Shown: in pieces, positions 43,449 through 51,681 of the stretch | Layout: every line of letters starts with the position of its first letter | Position numbering within the stretch: position 1 is the stretch's first letter | NCBI GenBank assembly: GCA_034435055.1 | Contig: DAOTXS010000041.1 | Location: forward strand, 1 to 64,000 | DNA: 64,000 bases | Source: DAOTXS01 sp034435055 | GTDB taxonomy: Bacteria > Chloroflexota > Anaerolineae > UBA4142 | Direction: 5' to 3' | The notes under the pieces: generated by a model | Databases searched by the model: none | Seen by the model: the letters and a program-made list of their open reading frames with translations, nothing else | What the model was told of the DNA's origin: nothing | Position numbers and translations under genes: made by a program

Positions 43449-43520
43449 AGCGGGAGACGAGGTTCGAACTCGCAACGTCCACCTTGGAAGGGTGGCATTC
43501 TGCCATTGAATTACTCCCGC
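43449..43520 (-). tRNA. tRNA-Gly (TCC)
   Basis: A 72-nt cloverleaf: acceptor GCGGGAG/CTCCCGC, D arm ATTC/GAAT, anticodon stem CCACC/GGTGG with loop CTTCCAA (anticodon TCC), T loop TTCGAAC, discriminator T. No CCA is encoded. Confidence 0.93.
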
Positions 43521-43559
43521 AAGAATCAAATTGCCCAAGAGACCAAATGTGCCAAACTT

Positions 43560-43598
43560 GCCCAATCTTGGGCGCTTTAAGATTTTGGCAGATTGGGC
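43560..43598. repeat. inverted repeat between tRNA-Gly and tRNA-Pro
   Basis: GCCCAATCT (43560-43568) and AGATTGGGC (43590-43598) are exact inverted copies. The spacer from 43521 on contains four CCAA motifs 8-10 bases apart, so it is like the neighbouring heptamer arrays but less regular. Confidence 0.5.
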
Positions 43599-43611
43599 AC
43601 GTTTGTTACTG

Positions 43612-43684
43612 TCGGGGCGAATGGACTTGAACCATCGACCTCAGCGTCCCGAACGCTGCGCGCTACCACCTGCGCTACGCCCCG
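43612..43684 (-). tRNA. tRNA-Pro (CGG)
   Basis: A 73-nt cloverleaf: acceptor CGGGGCG/CGCCCCG, D arm GCGC/GCGC, anticodon stem CAGCG/CGCTG with loop TTCGGGA (anticodon CGG), T loop TTCAAGT, discriminator A. It is the first of three tRNAs on the minus strand. Confidence 0.93.
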
Positions 43685-43696
43685 TTTGCGGAAAAC

Positions 43697-43725
43697 ATTA
43701 TACCGCGATTTGTCGATTTTGCCAA
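43697..43725 (-). promoter_or_regulatory. promoter of tRNA operon
   Basis: TTGGCA (43720-43725) and TATAAT (43697-43702) on the minus strand with a 17-base spacer, 12 bases from the tRNA-Pro 5' end. Confidence 0.8.
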
Positions 43726-43735
43726 ACGCTTGCGG

Positions 43736-43764
43736 TTGTCATTTCAAATTTCTTGCGGTAAAAT
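43736..43764 (+). promoter_or_regulatory. promoter of GNAT-like gene
   Basis: TTGTCA (43736-43741) and TAAAAT (43759-43764) with a 17-base spacer, divergent from the tRNA promoter with only ten bases between the two -35 boxes. Confidence 0.65.
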
Positions 43765-43784
43765 AATCGGCGAAGGAGTAACGC

Positions 43785-44792
43785 GTGACACGCTGGTTGG
43801 GACTGGACGATCTTTTTGCAATTCGTCGCTTGCAGGCGCGCGGCATGCAACTCGATTTTGAGCGGGCGGTATTGTGGCATCACACGCCTCTTCAAGCCGC
43901 AGTGTATGCACACGTCCCCTTCAATCCAATTGGTGCGGAAACGATTGTGTTGTACCCATCCGCCACGCATCGTGCGAGTGCCGTGGGCTTTATTCAGTTG
44001 CGCGCCCGGCGCGGCAGGCCGGAAGCCGATGTCGTTTTTCTTGCGCCCGCGCTCGACAGCGATGAAGATGCGGTGGCGATTTGGTATCGTTTGCTTGCGG
44101 AAGCCGCGCAGGAAATTGGCGCGCGCGGCGGGCAACGCTTGTTCGCGCAAATCACGAGCGGCAACGGCGTCGAACAAGTTTTTGGGCAAGCCGGCTTTAG
44201 CGCGTTTGCGCGCGAAGATATTTATTGTCTGCCGCAAATTCCGGACGGATTGGAGCAAACGCAATCACTGCGTCATCAACGCCGCCGCGATGGCTGGAAT
44301 CTGTTGCGCTTGTACACTGAACTGACGCCGCGCCCGGTGCAAATCGCCGAAGGGATGTTGTCGCCGGAAGGTCAGGGCGGTAAACTGGGCGATTGGTGGG
44401 ATCAATCGCGCGAATCCGGTTTTATCCTGGAAATCGACGATGAGTTGGCCGGCGCGGTTCGTTTGCGGCGCGGCAGCGCGGCGTACTGGCTTCGTTTTGG
44501 TTTGCATCCGCAAGCGCAAATGCACGGCGGTCGATTGTTGCACGGCGCATTGTCGCTCCTCGCCGCCGCGCCGCGTCGTCCGATTTATTGCGCGGTGCGC
44601 GAATACGAAAGTGGCATTGCGCCAGCGTTAGAGCAAGCCGGTTTTCAGCGTGTTCAAACGCGTACTCTGCTCGTTAAACATATGACCGCGCGTGTCAAAG
44701 AACCCTTCCTCAAACTTGCGCCTGCATTAGAAAAACGCCCCGAGCCGGCGGCGAGTGTGTCGCATCCCATCACGAAAAATAAATCCGCGTGA
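43785..44792 (+). CDS. GNAT-like acetyltransferase, function unknown
   Basis: A 335-residue soluble protein. Two halves look like tandem GNAT-type folds: the first with AVGFIQLRARRGRPEADVVFLAP, the second with FILEIDDELAGAVRLRRG and LRFGLHPQA. The acetyl-CoA loop (Q/RxxGxG/A) is not obvious, so activity is uncertain. The gene starts with GTG at 43785, with AAGGAG eight bases upstream. It is divergent from the tRNA operon. A gap of 40 bases separates it from the envelope operon, which has its own -10 box. Confidence 0.65.
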   Translation: MTRWLGLDDLFAIRRLQARGMQLDFERAVLWHHTPLQAAVYAHVPFNPIGAETIVLYPSATHRASAVGFIQLRARRGRPEADVVFLAPALDSDEDAVAIWYRLLAEAAQEIGARGGQRLFAQITSGNGVEQVFGQAGFSAFAREDIYCLPQIPDGLEQTQSLRHQRRRDGWNLLRLYTELTPRPVQIAEGMLSPEGQGGKLGDWWDQSRESGFILEIDDELAGAVRLRRGSAAYWLRFGLHPQAQMHGGRLLHGALSLLAAAPRRPIYCAVREYESGIAPALEQAGFQRVQTRTLLVKHMTARVKEPFLKLAPALEKRPEPAASVSHPITKNKSA

Positions 44793-44818
44793 CATTCGGT
44801 TTTTCGTCCCCTTCGTGT

Positions 44819-44824
44819 TATAAT
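44819..44824 (+). promoter_or_regulatory. -10 box of envelope operon, leaderless arrangement
   Basis: TATAAT ends eight bases before the GT39 ATG, and no ribosome site fits between them. The -35 region is poor. The first gene is probably translated from a leaderless transcript. Confidence 0.5.
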
Positions 44825-44832
44825 CCGGCGCG

Positions 44833-46761
44833 ATGAAATTTCCGCGATTCCTGAATCTCGACGGACGCGCGATGCTGTACGCGATTCTGCTCGCCGCGTT
44901 CGCTTTGCGTGTGTATCGACTGGACGCGCAAGCATTGTGGTGGGATGAAAGTCTCAGCGTTTATCGCGCCACGCGTGAGCTCGGCGCGGTGTTGGCAAAC
45001 ACGATTCTCATTCAGAATGTTGTAACCGTCGATACTCTGCCGCAATTATATTTTGTCTTGCTCAATGTCCTCGTTCGCGCCTTTGGCATCAGCGAATTTG
45101 CGTTGCGATTTTTTTCGGTGGCGGCAAACGTTGCGACGATTCCACTTGTCTACGCGCTCGCCCGCCGCTGGTTTTCAAAATCGATTGCGCTCGTCGCCGC
45201 GTGGCTCACCGCGCTTTCGCCCTTCTACATTTGGTACGCGCAAGAAGCGCGCCCGTACGCGCTGGTTCTATTTTGGAGCACGCTCGCGGTGTACGCGCTC
45301 ACGCGCGCATTTCACGTTTCACGTTTCACGCATCACGTTTTGCGCTGGGTCTTGATCTACCTTCTCTCATCTATCGCCTCGCTGTACACCCATTACTACT
45401 CAACTTTCCTTTTGCCCTTTCACGCGATTCTCATTGCCGCTTTGATCTGGCGACGGACATCGTGGCGTGAGCGTGTCTGGATTTTACTCCCCGCGATTCC
45501 ATCCGCGTCGATCATTCTTCTGTTGCCGCAGATTCGCGCGAGCGCGGCGGGCAATGTGGAAACCGGTCCGTACTTTGTGCCGCTCGAAATCATCCTGCGC
45601 GATTTGCTCAACTCGTTCAGCGTGGGTATCACAATGAATTTGGCAGACGCCATCTGGATCGACGGCGTGATGTTGATTTTGTTCGTCCTTGGAACCTTGT
45701 TCCAAAATTCCAAAACAAAAATCCCAAATCTCAACTTTGGAATTTGGGATTTGAGATCTGGGATTTTGCTTTTAGCGTATTTGCTCATTCCGATTCTTTG
45801 TGTCCAATTACTATCCGTTGTTCGTCCGCTTTACCAAAACTCGCGTTATTTGATTGCAATCAGCCCGGCGTTTTATCTTGGCGTCGCGGCAGGCATTATT
45901 ACGCTCGCATCGCGTTGGAAACCGGTCGCGCTCGTTGCGTGTTTGCCCTTCGTCGTCGGCGCGGCATTGTCACTCAACAATTTGTATTTCGATGCGCGTT
46001 TTGGCAAAGATGATCATCGCGCATGGGCGGCGTCTCTGCGTGAACGCGCGCGCCCCGGCGATTTTCTGATTCTCAACTCACCGCACACCGAAACGTTGTA
46101 TCGTTATTACGCCGGCAACATCGTGCCGCTGACAACGCTGCCGATTTTGCGCGCCGATGGCAAACCATCGCCGGACGATGACCGCGCCGCCGTGCGCGCC
46201 ACATTGCAAAACGAACGCGTGTGGTATTTAGCAATGCACGTTCCATTCGACGATCCGCAAAAACGGATCGAGTTGTTGCTCAATCAAGAAGGTGTGGAAA
46301 TCGATCGGGCGACGTTTGCCGGCACCAGCACCGAAATTGCGCTCGCGTTATTTCTGCGTACACTACCGATGGCGAACGCGAGCGAAATCGCACATCCGTT
46401 GAACGTCGAATTCGCCGGGCATTTGCGTTTGCGCGGTTTCGATGCGCCGCCATCGATTGACGCTGGCGCGCGCGGCATCGTCCAATTGTTCTGGCAAGTC
46501 GATGCGCCGGTCGGCGAAGATTATGCCATCTCGCTTCGCCTCGTCGATGCAAACGGCAATCGCGTTGAGCAATGGGACGCGGCACCGCTCGGCAATCGCG
46601 CAGGAACATCGACCTGGGAACCGGGCAAGATCATCGTCGATGTGCGCGACGTTCGATGCACGACGCCGGGAAAATATCGATTGCAAGTTGTGCCGTATCA
46701 CGCAGCCACCGGCAATCCGCTCGGCGACATCATCACACTGGGAGAAATTGAAATTCGGTGA
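44833..46761 (+). CDS. glycosyltransferase family 39 (PMT/ArnT-like)
   Basis: A 642-residue membrane transferase that uses polyprenyl-phosphate sugars at the outer face. The catalytic loop after helix 1 contains WWDESLS (Asp-Glu, about 36-42), about 10-12 helices follow, and a soluble C-terminal beta domain (about 520-642: LFWQVDAPVGEDYAISLRL) resembles a carbohydrate-binding sandwich. Two heptamer arrays lie inside the gene (codons about 160-171 and 290-313), giving loops FHVSRFTHHV and QNSKTKIPNLNFGIWDLRS. The reading frame is intact. It overlaps the methyltransferase start by four bases. Confidence 0.9.
   Translation: MKFPRFLNLDGRAMLYAILLAAFALRVYRLDAQALWWDESLSVYRATRELGAVLANTILIQNVVTVDTLPQLYFVLLNVLVRAFGISEFALRFFSVAANVATIPLVYALARRWFSKSIALVAAWLTALSPFYIWYAQEARPYALVLFWSTLAVYALTRAFHVSRFTHHVLRWVLIYLLSSIASLYTHYYSTFLLPFHAILIAALIWRRTSWRERVWILLPAIPSASIILLLPQIRASAAGNVETGPYFVPLEIILRDLLNSFSVGITMNLADAIWIDGVMLILFVLGTLFQNSKTKIPNLNFGIWDLRSGILLLAYLLIPILCVQLLSVVRPLYQNSRYLIAISPAFYLGVAAGIITLASRWKPVALVACLPFVVGAALSLNNLYFDARFGKDDHRAWAASLRERARPGDFLILNSPHTETLYRYYAGNIVPLTTLPILRADGKPSPDDDRAAVRATLQNERVWYLAMHVPFDDPQKRIELLLNQEGVEIDRATFAGTSTEIALALFLRTLPMANASEIAHPLNVEFAGHLRLRGFDAPPSIDAGARGIVQLFWQVDAPVGEDYAISLRLVDANGNRVEQWDAAPLGNRAGTSTWEPGKIIVDVRDVRCTTPGKYRLQVVPYHAATGNPLGDIITLGEIEIR
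45310..45344. repeat. heptamer array in GT39 gene (first)
   Basis: Three exact TTTCACG units, then CATCACG and TTTTGCG, in one register. It encodes the loop FHVSRFTHHVLR between two membrane helices. Confidence 0.8.
45702..45771. repeat. heptamer array in GT39 gene (second, inverted arms)
   Basis: Ten units in register: CCAAAAT, TCCAAAA, CAAAAAT, CCCAAAT, CTCAACT, then TTGGAAT, TTGGGAT, TTGAGAT, CTGGGAT, TTTGCTT. The second half is the approximate complement of the first. The frame stays open across it. Confidence 0.82.
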
Positions 46762-47531
46762 CGCGCACGGAAGAAATGTTGATGCGCCCGGACGAATACC
46801 GGGTGATGCACGACTTGGAAAACGGCTATTGGTGGTATCGCGGTTTGCGCACGTTACTGCGCGTGTTGTTGCGTTCGTACGCGCCCGCCGATGTACGCGC
46901 CGGTCGTATTCTCGATGTGGGTTGCGGCACCGGCGCGAATCTGCATTTGCTTCAAACGTACGGGCGCGCCTTTGGCATCGACATTGCAGAACAAGCCATC
47001 GCGTTTTGCCGGCAACGCGGTATTCCATCCGATCGCGCGTTTGTTGCCTCAGCCACCGATCTGCCGTTTGCGCCGGACACATTCGATCTCATCGTCTCGT
47101 TCGATGTGGTTTGCAACATTCCAGACGATGTCAACGCGTTTTGCCAAGTCGCGCGCGCGTTGAAACCCGGCGGCTATTTCATCGTGCAATTGCCGGCGTA
47201 TCAATGGTTGTGGAGTATGCACGATGTCGCGGTCGGACATCAACGCCGTTACTCGGCGCGCGACACGCGCGAAAAGTTGCTGCGCGCCGGTTTGTCCGTC
47301 GAAAGAATCTTGCACACGAACGCCCTCTTGCTCCCGTTCGTCGCGGTGGAACGCTTGTGGCGGCGGCGTTCGTTAGAACGCGGTAATCACATTGTGTCCG
47401 ATTTGCAAATGGATTTGCCGCGTTGGGTGAATGCTTGGCTTGCGGTAATTTATCGCATTGAGATTACGTTGGAAGCGCGTATGGATTTTCCGTTTGGGCT
47501 TTCGGTGATTGCGATTGCGAAGAAGAAATGA
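46758..47531 (+). CDS. class I SAM-dependent methyltransferase
   Basis: A 257-residue methyltransferase of the Methyltransf_11/25 type. Motif I is ILDVGCGTGANL, followed by GIDIAEQAIAFC, DLIVSFDVVCNI and LKPGGYFIVQLPAY. The GTG at 46758 overlaps the GT39 stop (GTGA); an in-frame ATG six codons later is possible. It sits between two GT39 genes, with four-base overlaps on both sides. It may methylate a polyprenyl-linked or surface sugar. Confidence 0.9.
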   Translation: MTRTEEMLMRPDEYRVMHDLENGYWWYRGLRTLLRVLLRSYAPADVRAGRILDVGCGTGANLHLLQTYGRAFGIDIAEQAIAFCRQRGIPSDRAFVASATDLPFAPDTFDLIVSFDVVCNIPDDVNAFCQVARALKPGGYFIVQLPAYQWLWSMHDVAVGHQRRYSARDTREKLLRAGLSVERILHTNALLLPFVAVERLWRRRSLERGNHIVSDLQMDLPRWVNAWLAVIYRIEITLEARMDFPFGLSVIAIAKKK

Positions 47532-49402
47532 AAGATAAAACATTGCTCATCATGCTCGCGCTGATGCTCGTCGCGTTGGCGTTGCGCGTGTATCGTCTCG
47601 ATTTCTTTTCCTTGCGCGGCGACGAATCGTTCACAGTGATCTTTGTCCAGCGCACCTGGGAAGGATTGTGGCGCGGCATCAGCACCATCGAGCCGAATCC
47701 GCCGCTGATGTATCTTGCCTTGCGGGTGTGGATTGCGCTCGCCGGCGCGAGTGAATTTGTGACGCGCTATTTTTCGCTTTGGTTCGGCGTGTTGTGTGTG
47801 CCACTGATTTATCGCTGGGCGAAGGAAATATTGGGGTCCTCAATCGTCGCGCTCATTGCCGCCACGCTGATGACGATTAACCCGTACCAAATCTGGCATT
47901 CCCAGGACGTTCGCAATTACACGATGTGGCCCGCGTTGAGCTTGCTCGCATTGATTTTCTTTTGGCGATGGTGGAAGCACGAACAACCGACCATTGACCA
48001 ACGACGAACGACGAAGAATTTGATTTTCTACGTTGTCGCAACACTTGCAAGTCTCTACACACATTACTACGACGTATTCATTCTTGCCGCGCTAAATCTT
48101 TTCGTGTTTGCGTTTTCAATACTTGAGCGTCGATGGCAAACGCTCGCGCGTTGGATCGGCGCGCAAGTTGTGCTCGTCTTACTTTACGCGCCGTGGATTT
48201 TATTTGGCACCAATCGCATTACGACTTACGGTGAAGCCAGTGCCGAAAAAAGCGTTTCGCTGCTCGATGTGTTCAGCCGCACGCTTGCCGCCATCATCGT
48301 CAGCGAAACGATGCCCGCTGGTTTTCGCGCCGTCGTCTGGATTCCGCTTGCCTTTATCGTCGCCGCGATTCTTTTTTATCTTGCCAAGCGGCACCGCGCG
48401 CCCGCCGCGTTTCTTTTGCTCTGCCTCGTTGTGCCAACACTTGCGTTATACCTCGTGTCGATCGGTCGCCCGTTGTTTCTCGAGCGCTATTTGAATGGAA
48501 TCGCGCCGGTGTATTATTTAGTCTTCGCGGTTGGCGTTGCCGGGTTGATGCAGATTCGACTTTCAACAATGCGCGCGCTTGCGCTTGCGACCGTCGCACT
48601 TTTTTTCGTCGGCACATCCGCGTACGCCACGTGGAATGCGAATCTTGATCCGGCGTACGCCAAAGCACCCCAGTGGCGCGAACTTGCGCAGACAATTCTT
48701 TCGCACTTGCAACCCGGCGATATCGTCGTCCAAAATTTTACCGAAATGTCGCCATTCTATTATCTTCACAAAGACGTGACCGTGCTGACGTTGCCCAAAG
48801 ATTATTGGTTTCGTTCATCCGATGAACAGGTGTTGCGTCAACTCAACATGGACAATCGACGCATTTGGTTTGTCCCGGCATTGCCCGATTGGTGGGACCC
48901 GGATCAAGCTGTCGAAAAATATTTGGCGCGGACGACTGATCGAATTCTTGACACGCGCATCGATACGTTGCGTTTGCAACTGTACTTGACGCCGCGTGAG
49001 TTTCAGCCGAAAATGATTTCGACGCACGCGCGCATCGGCAACGCCACGTTGATCGGCTATCGCGTGGAAGGCGACCGTCAATTGCACGTTGCGCTACTTT
49101 GGCGCGCCGACCAGCGCATCGAAAAAGATTACACCGTGTTCGTTCATCTTGCCGATGCGAACCAGCGCGTCGTCGCGCAACGAGATCGCGCGCCAGCGTT
49201 TGGCTTGTATCCGACGACGCTGTGGCAACCCGGCGAATCGATTATCGATGCGTACGATCTATCCGTCGATGCGCCGGGCAAGTCCACGCTCATCGTCGGA
49301 ATGTACGACCCGGCAACACTCGCGCGCGTCCCAGCATTCGATGCGAATGGCAATCGATTGCCGGAGGATCGTATCGTGCTGACGCAAATCACAATTCCCT
49401 AA
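47528..49402 (+). CDS. glycosyltransferase family 39 (PMT/ArnT-like)
   Basis: A 624-residue paralogue of the GT39 at 44833. It has the loop FFSLRGDESFTV (Asp-Glu, about 33-38), about ten helices, HSQDVRNYTMWP typical of the family, and a C-terminal soluble domain (about 495-624) ending in KSTLIVGMYDP and DRIVLTQITIP. A heptamer array gives the loop KHEQPTIDQRRTTKN (codons about 151-164). The stop overlaps the next ATG by one base (TAATG). Confidence 0.9.
   Translation: MKDKTLLIMLALMLVALALRVYRLDFFSLRGDESFTVIFVQRTWEGLWRGISTIEPNPPLMYLALRVWIALAGASEFVTRYFSLWFGVLCVPLIYRWAKEILGSSIVALIAATLMTINPYQIWHSQDVRNYTMWPALSLLALIFFWRWWKHEQPTIDQRRTTKNLIFYVVATLASLYTHYYDVFILAALNLFVFAFSILERRWQTLARWIGAQVVLVLLYAPWILFGTNRITTYGEASAEKSVSLLDVFSRTLAAIIVSETMPAGFRAVVWIPLAFIVAAILFYLAKRHRAPAAFLLLCLVVPTLALYLVSIGRPLFLERYLNGIAPVYYLVFAVGVAGLMQIRLSTMRALALATVALFFVGTSAYATWNANLDPAYAKAPQWRELAQTILSHLQPGDIVVQNFTEMSPFYYLHKDVTVLTLPKDYWFRSSDEQVLRQLNMDNRRIWFVPALPDWWDPDQAVEKYLARTTDRILDTRIDTLRLQLYLTPREFQPKMISTHARIGNATLIGYRVEGDRQLHVALLWRADQRIEKDYTVFVHLADANQRVVAQRDRAPAFGLYPTTLWQPGESIIDAYDLSVDAPGKSTLIVGMYDPATLARVPAFDANGNRLPEDRIVLTQITIP
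47978..48019. repeat. heptamer array in second GT39 gene
   Basis: Six units in register: CACGAAC, AACCGAC, CATTGAC, CAACGAC, GAACGAC, GAAGAAT. They span exactly 14 codons and encode HEQPTIDQRRTTKN, a hydrophilic loop. Confidence 0.75.
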
Positions 49403-49450
49403 TGATCCAATCGAAAATCGAAAATCAGAAATCGAAAATTGTAAATGATC
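49402..49450. repeat. heptamer array covering the YfhO start codon
   Basis: Units ATGATCC, AATCGAA, AATCGAA, AATCAGA, AATCGAA, AATTGTA, AATGATC. The first includes the start codon. It encodes the N-terminus IQSKIENQKSKIVND. Confidence 0.82.
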
Positions 49451-51681
49451 TTCTCGCACTTGGACTCATCATCGTCCTTGTGCTTCTCTTCTTCTGGCGC
49501 ATCATCACACCGCGGCTGGAAGATCGCGCGGTCTTTCCGCCCGGCGATTTCACCGATCAATTCTGGATGTTTCGCCAGTATCAAGCCCGCGCGTTCGCAG
49601 AAGGGCGTTTGGCGCTGTGGTCGGACAATTTCAACAGCGGGCATCCTTTCCTCGCCGACATTCAGAGCGCAATCTTTTATCCGATCAGTTTAGTGTGGAT
49701 GCTCATCGTCGTTGCCACGCGTGGCGCAAATTTCACCTTGCTTGATTTGGAAATCGAAGCGATTGTGCATTTCATTCTTGCCGGCGCGTTCACGTACTTG
49801 TTTGCGAAACGACTGCTCGGCGCGCGCTTGCCGGCGTTGTTTAGCGCGTTGACGTTTACGTTCGGCGGATATTTAACCGCGTACCCGCCGCAACAACTGG
49901 CGATTTTGGAAACCGCGACCTGGCTTCCCCTGATTTTGTTTTTTATAGATCGTGGAATTGCCAGAGGGCAAAGCCAGAAAACGAGCGCACAATCTTCAAT
50001 CTTCAATCTCCAATCTCCAGATTTCATCGCCGCCGGAATTACGCTGGGGATTGCCGCGCTCGCCGGGCATCCACAGACGTTTATGTTTGTGGGGTACGCC
50101 AGCGTCATTTATTTTGTGTGGCGCATCCGACAAATCTCAAATCTCAAATCTCAAATCTCAAATTCCCAACCTGCCAGAAGTTGGATTTTGAGATTTGGAA
50201 TTTGGGATTTATCATTTGTGCTTTTCATCGCCGCCGGCATCGCTGCCGCGCAATGGCTCCCCAGCATCGAGTATCAAACCGTTTCCACGCGCGCGGCAAT
50301 TGCGTGGACGGAAGCCGCGAGCGGATTTCCCACGCTCGATCCGTTGCAAATGATTCTGCCCGGCTTTGCGAGTGCGTTTCAATCGCCGCTGTATATCGGC
50401 ATCTTGCCGCTGTGGCTCGCGCTCTTGGCTTTGTTCATTTGTCATTCGCGCGAGAAAATATTTTGGCTTGGACTCGCGCTCGGCGCGCTCATCGTTTCGT
50501 TTGGTGCGTATGTTTTCGGTTACGCGCTCTTTTATCTCTTCGTTCCCGGCTTTGCAATGTTTCGCGGTCAAGAACGACTCGCATTCATCATTAGTTTTTC
50601 ATTGGCGATGCTCGCCGGGTACGGTTTGCGCGATTTGATGCAAGCATCGTTCGATGGAAAACGGGCGCGCTGTGCCCTTCGGGCATGGGCATTGCTACCG
50701 GCTGGCATCGTCGTCAGTGCGCTGATGCTGTTCACAATGTACATCGCTTCGCGCGCGTACCAAACCGGCCGATTATTCTTTCTCACGGATCGCGCCGGGC
50801 TGATGATGCTGTTGTTTGGGCTGGCAAGTGTGGTCGCGCTTGTGCTGATTCAACGCCGACAAGGTGCCTGGGGACTTGCGCTCGCGCTAATCGTTTTTGA
50901 TCTGTTTAGCATCAACAATGCCGCGTACAACGCCGACCCCACGCTGCGTTTCCCGGCGACACCCATCATCGAAAAGATTCACGCGGATGCCGGGATTTTC
51001 CGGGTGGTGGATGAGAGCAAATTGCCGGGTCATTTTGGCATTGCGTACGCTCTCGAAGAAATTGGCGGCATTAGTCCTTTACGCATTGCGTACTATGATG
51101 CACTCCTTGACAATGTGCCGCCGGAAAATTTGTGGCGATTACTCAACGTCCGCTACGTGATCACCCAGCGTCCCGGTTTTGCCAACGCGGATATGGTTAC
51201 ACAAGACGGCGAGACCCGGCTTTTACGTTTGCAAAACGAAATGCCGCGCGCGTGGTTTGTTGTTGCGGCGCAAGACAAGGTCGCCGATAACGTCGCGCTT
51301 GCGGCAATGCGCAACCCGGCATTTGACCCGCGTCAGATCGCCTACGTCGCCAACACTCTGCCGTTTGCGCCCGTGCCGAACGCGATGATGTTTGCTAACT
51401 TTGTCTCGCGCAAACCGGAGCACGTGATTCTTTCGATCACCACGCCGACCGATCAGCTGTTAGTGTTGAGCGAAAACTATTATTATCCCGGCTGGCGCGC
51501 GTTGGTCGATGGCAGCGAAACACCGATTCTGCGAGCGAATGTGGCGTTGAGCGCGGTGCCGGTGCGCGCGGGCGCAAAACAAGTTGAGTTGATTTTCGAT
51601 CCGTGGTCGGTGAAAGTGGGAATCGTGATTACGATTATCACGGTCATTACGGCAATTATTTTGTTGTGGCGGAACCGGTGA
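49402..51681 (+). CDS. YfhO family membrane protein
   Basis: A 759-residue polytopic protein. After helix 1 comes PPGDFTDQFWMFRQYQARAF and SGHPFLADIQSAIFYP, characteristic of the YfhO family (GT-C-like proteins linked to teichoic acid or glycan modification). About 12 helices follow, then a C-terminal soluble part with LSENYYYPGWRALVDG, the conserved end of the family. The ATG at 49402 is itself inside a heptamer array, and two further arrays interrupt loops near codons 187-207 and 244-274. It overlaps both neighbours by one base. Confidence 0.87.
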   Translation: MIQSKIENQKSKIVNDLLALGLIIVLVLLFFWRIITPRLEDRAVFPPGDFTDQFWMFRQYQARAFAEGRLALWSDNFNSGHPFLADIQSAIFYPISLVWMLIVVATRGANFTLLDLEIEAIVHFILAGAFTYLFAKRLLGARLPALFSALTFTFGGYLTAYPPQQLAILETATWLPLILFFIDRGIARGQSQKTSAQSSIFNLQSPDFIAAGITLGIAALAGHPQTFMFVGYASVIYFVWRIRQISNLKSQISNSQPARSWILRFGIWDLSFVLFIAAGIAAAQWLPSIEYQTVSTRAAIAWTEAASGFPTLDPLQMILPGFASAFQSPLYIGILPLWLALLALFICHSREKIFWLGLALGALIVSFGAYVFGYALFYLFVPGFAMFRGQERLAFIISFSLAMLAGYGLRDLMQASFDGKRARCALRAWALLPAGIVVSALMLFTMYIASRAYQTGRLFFLTDRAGLMMLLFGLASVVALVLIQRRQGAWGLALALIVFDLFSINNAAYNADPTLRFPATPIIEKIHADAGIFRVVDESKLPGHFGIAYALEEIGGISPLRIAYYDALLDNVPPENLWRLLNVRYVITQRPGFANADMVTQDGETRLLRLQNEMPRAWFVVAAQDKVADNVALAAMRNPAFDPRQIAYVANTLPFAPVPNAMMFANFVSRKPEHVILSITTPTDQLLVLSENYYYPGWRALVDGSETPILRANVALSAVPVRAGAKQVELIFDPWSVKVGIVITIITVITAIILLWRNR
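49960..50022. repeat. heptamer array in YfhO gene (second)
   Basis: Nine units: GCCAGAG, GGCAAAG, CCAGAAA, ACGAGCG, CACAATC, TTCAATC, TTCAATC, TCCAATC, TCCAGAT. The last five are clearest. It encodes a Ser/Gln/Asn-rich loop (QSSIFNLQSPDF). Confidence 0.75.
50131..50221. repeat. heptamer array in YfhO gene (third, inverted arms)
   Basis: Thirteen units in one unbroken register. Four exact CAAATCT copies come first, then CAAATTC, CCAACCT, GCCAGAA, GTTGGAT, TTTGAGA, TTTGGAA, TTTGGGA, TTTATCA, TTTGTGC. The right arm is the approximate complement of the left. It encodes the seven-residue repeat QISNLKS/QISNSQ followed by an aromatic stretch. Confidence 0.85.

Noticed and set aside
49099..51681. 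YfhO gene with a start at 49099
   Set aside because: The first 101 codons are a shadow of the GT39 3' end in another frame. The ATG at 49402 overlaps the GT39 stop as in the rest of the operon.
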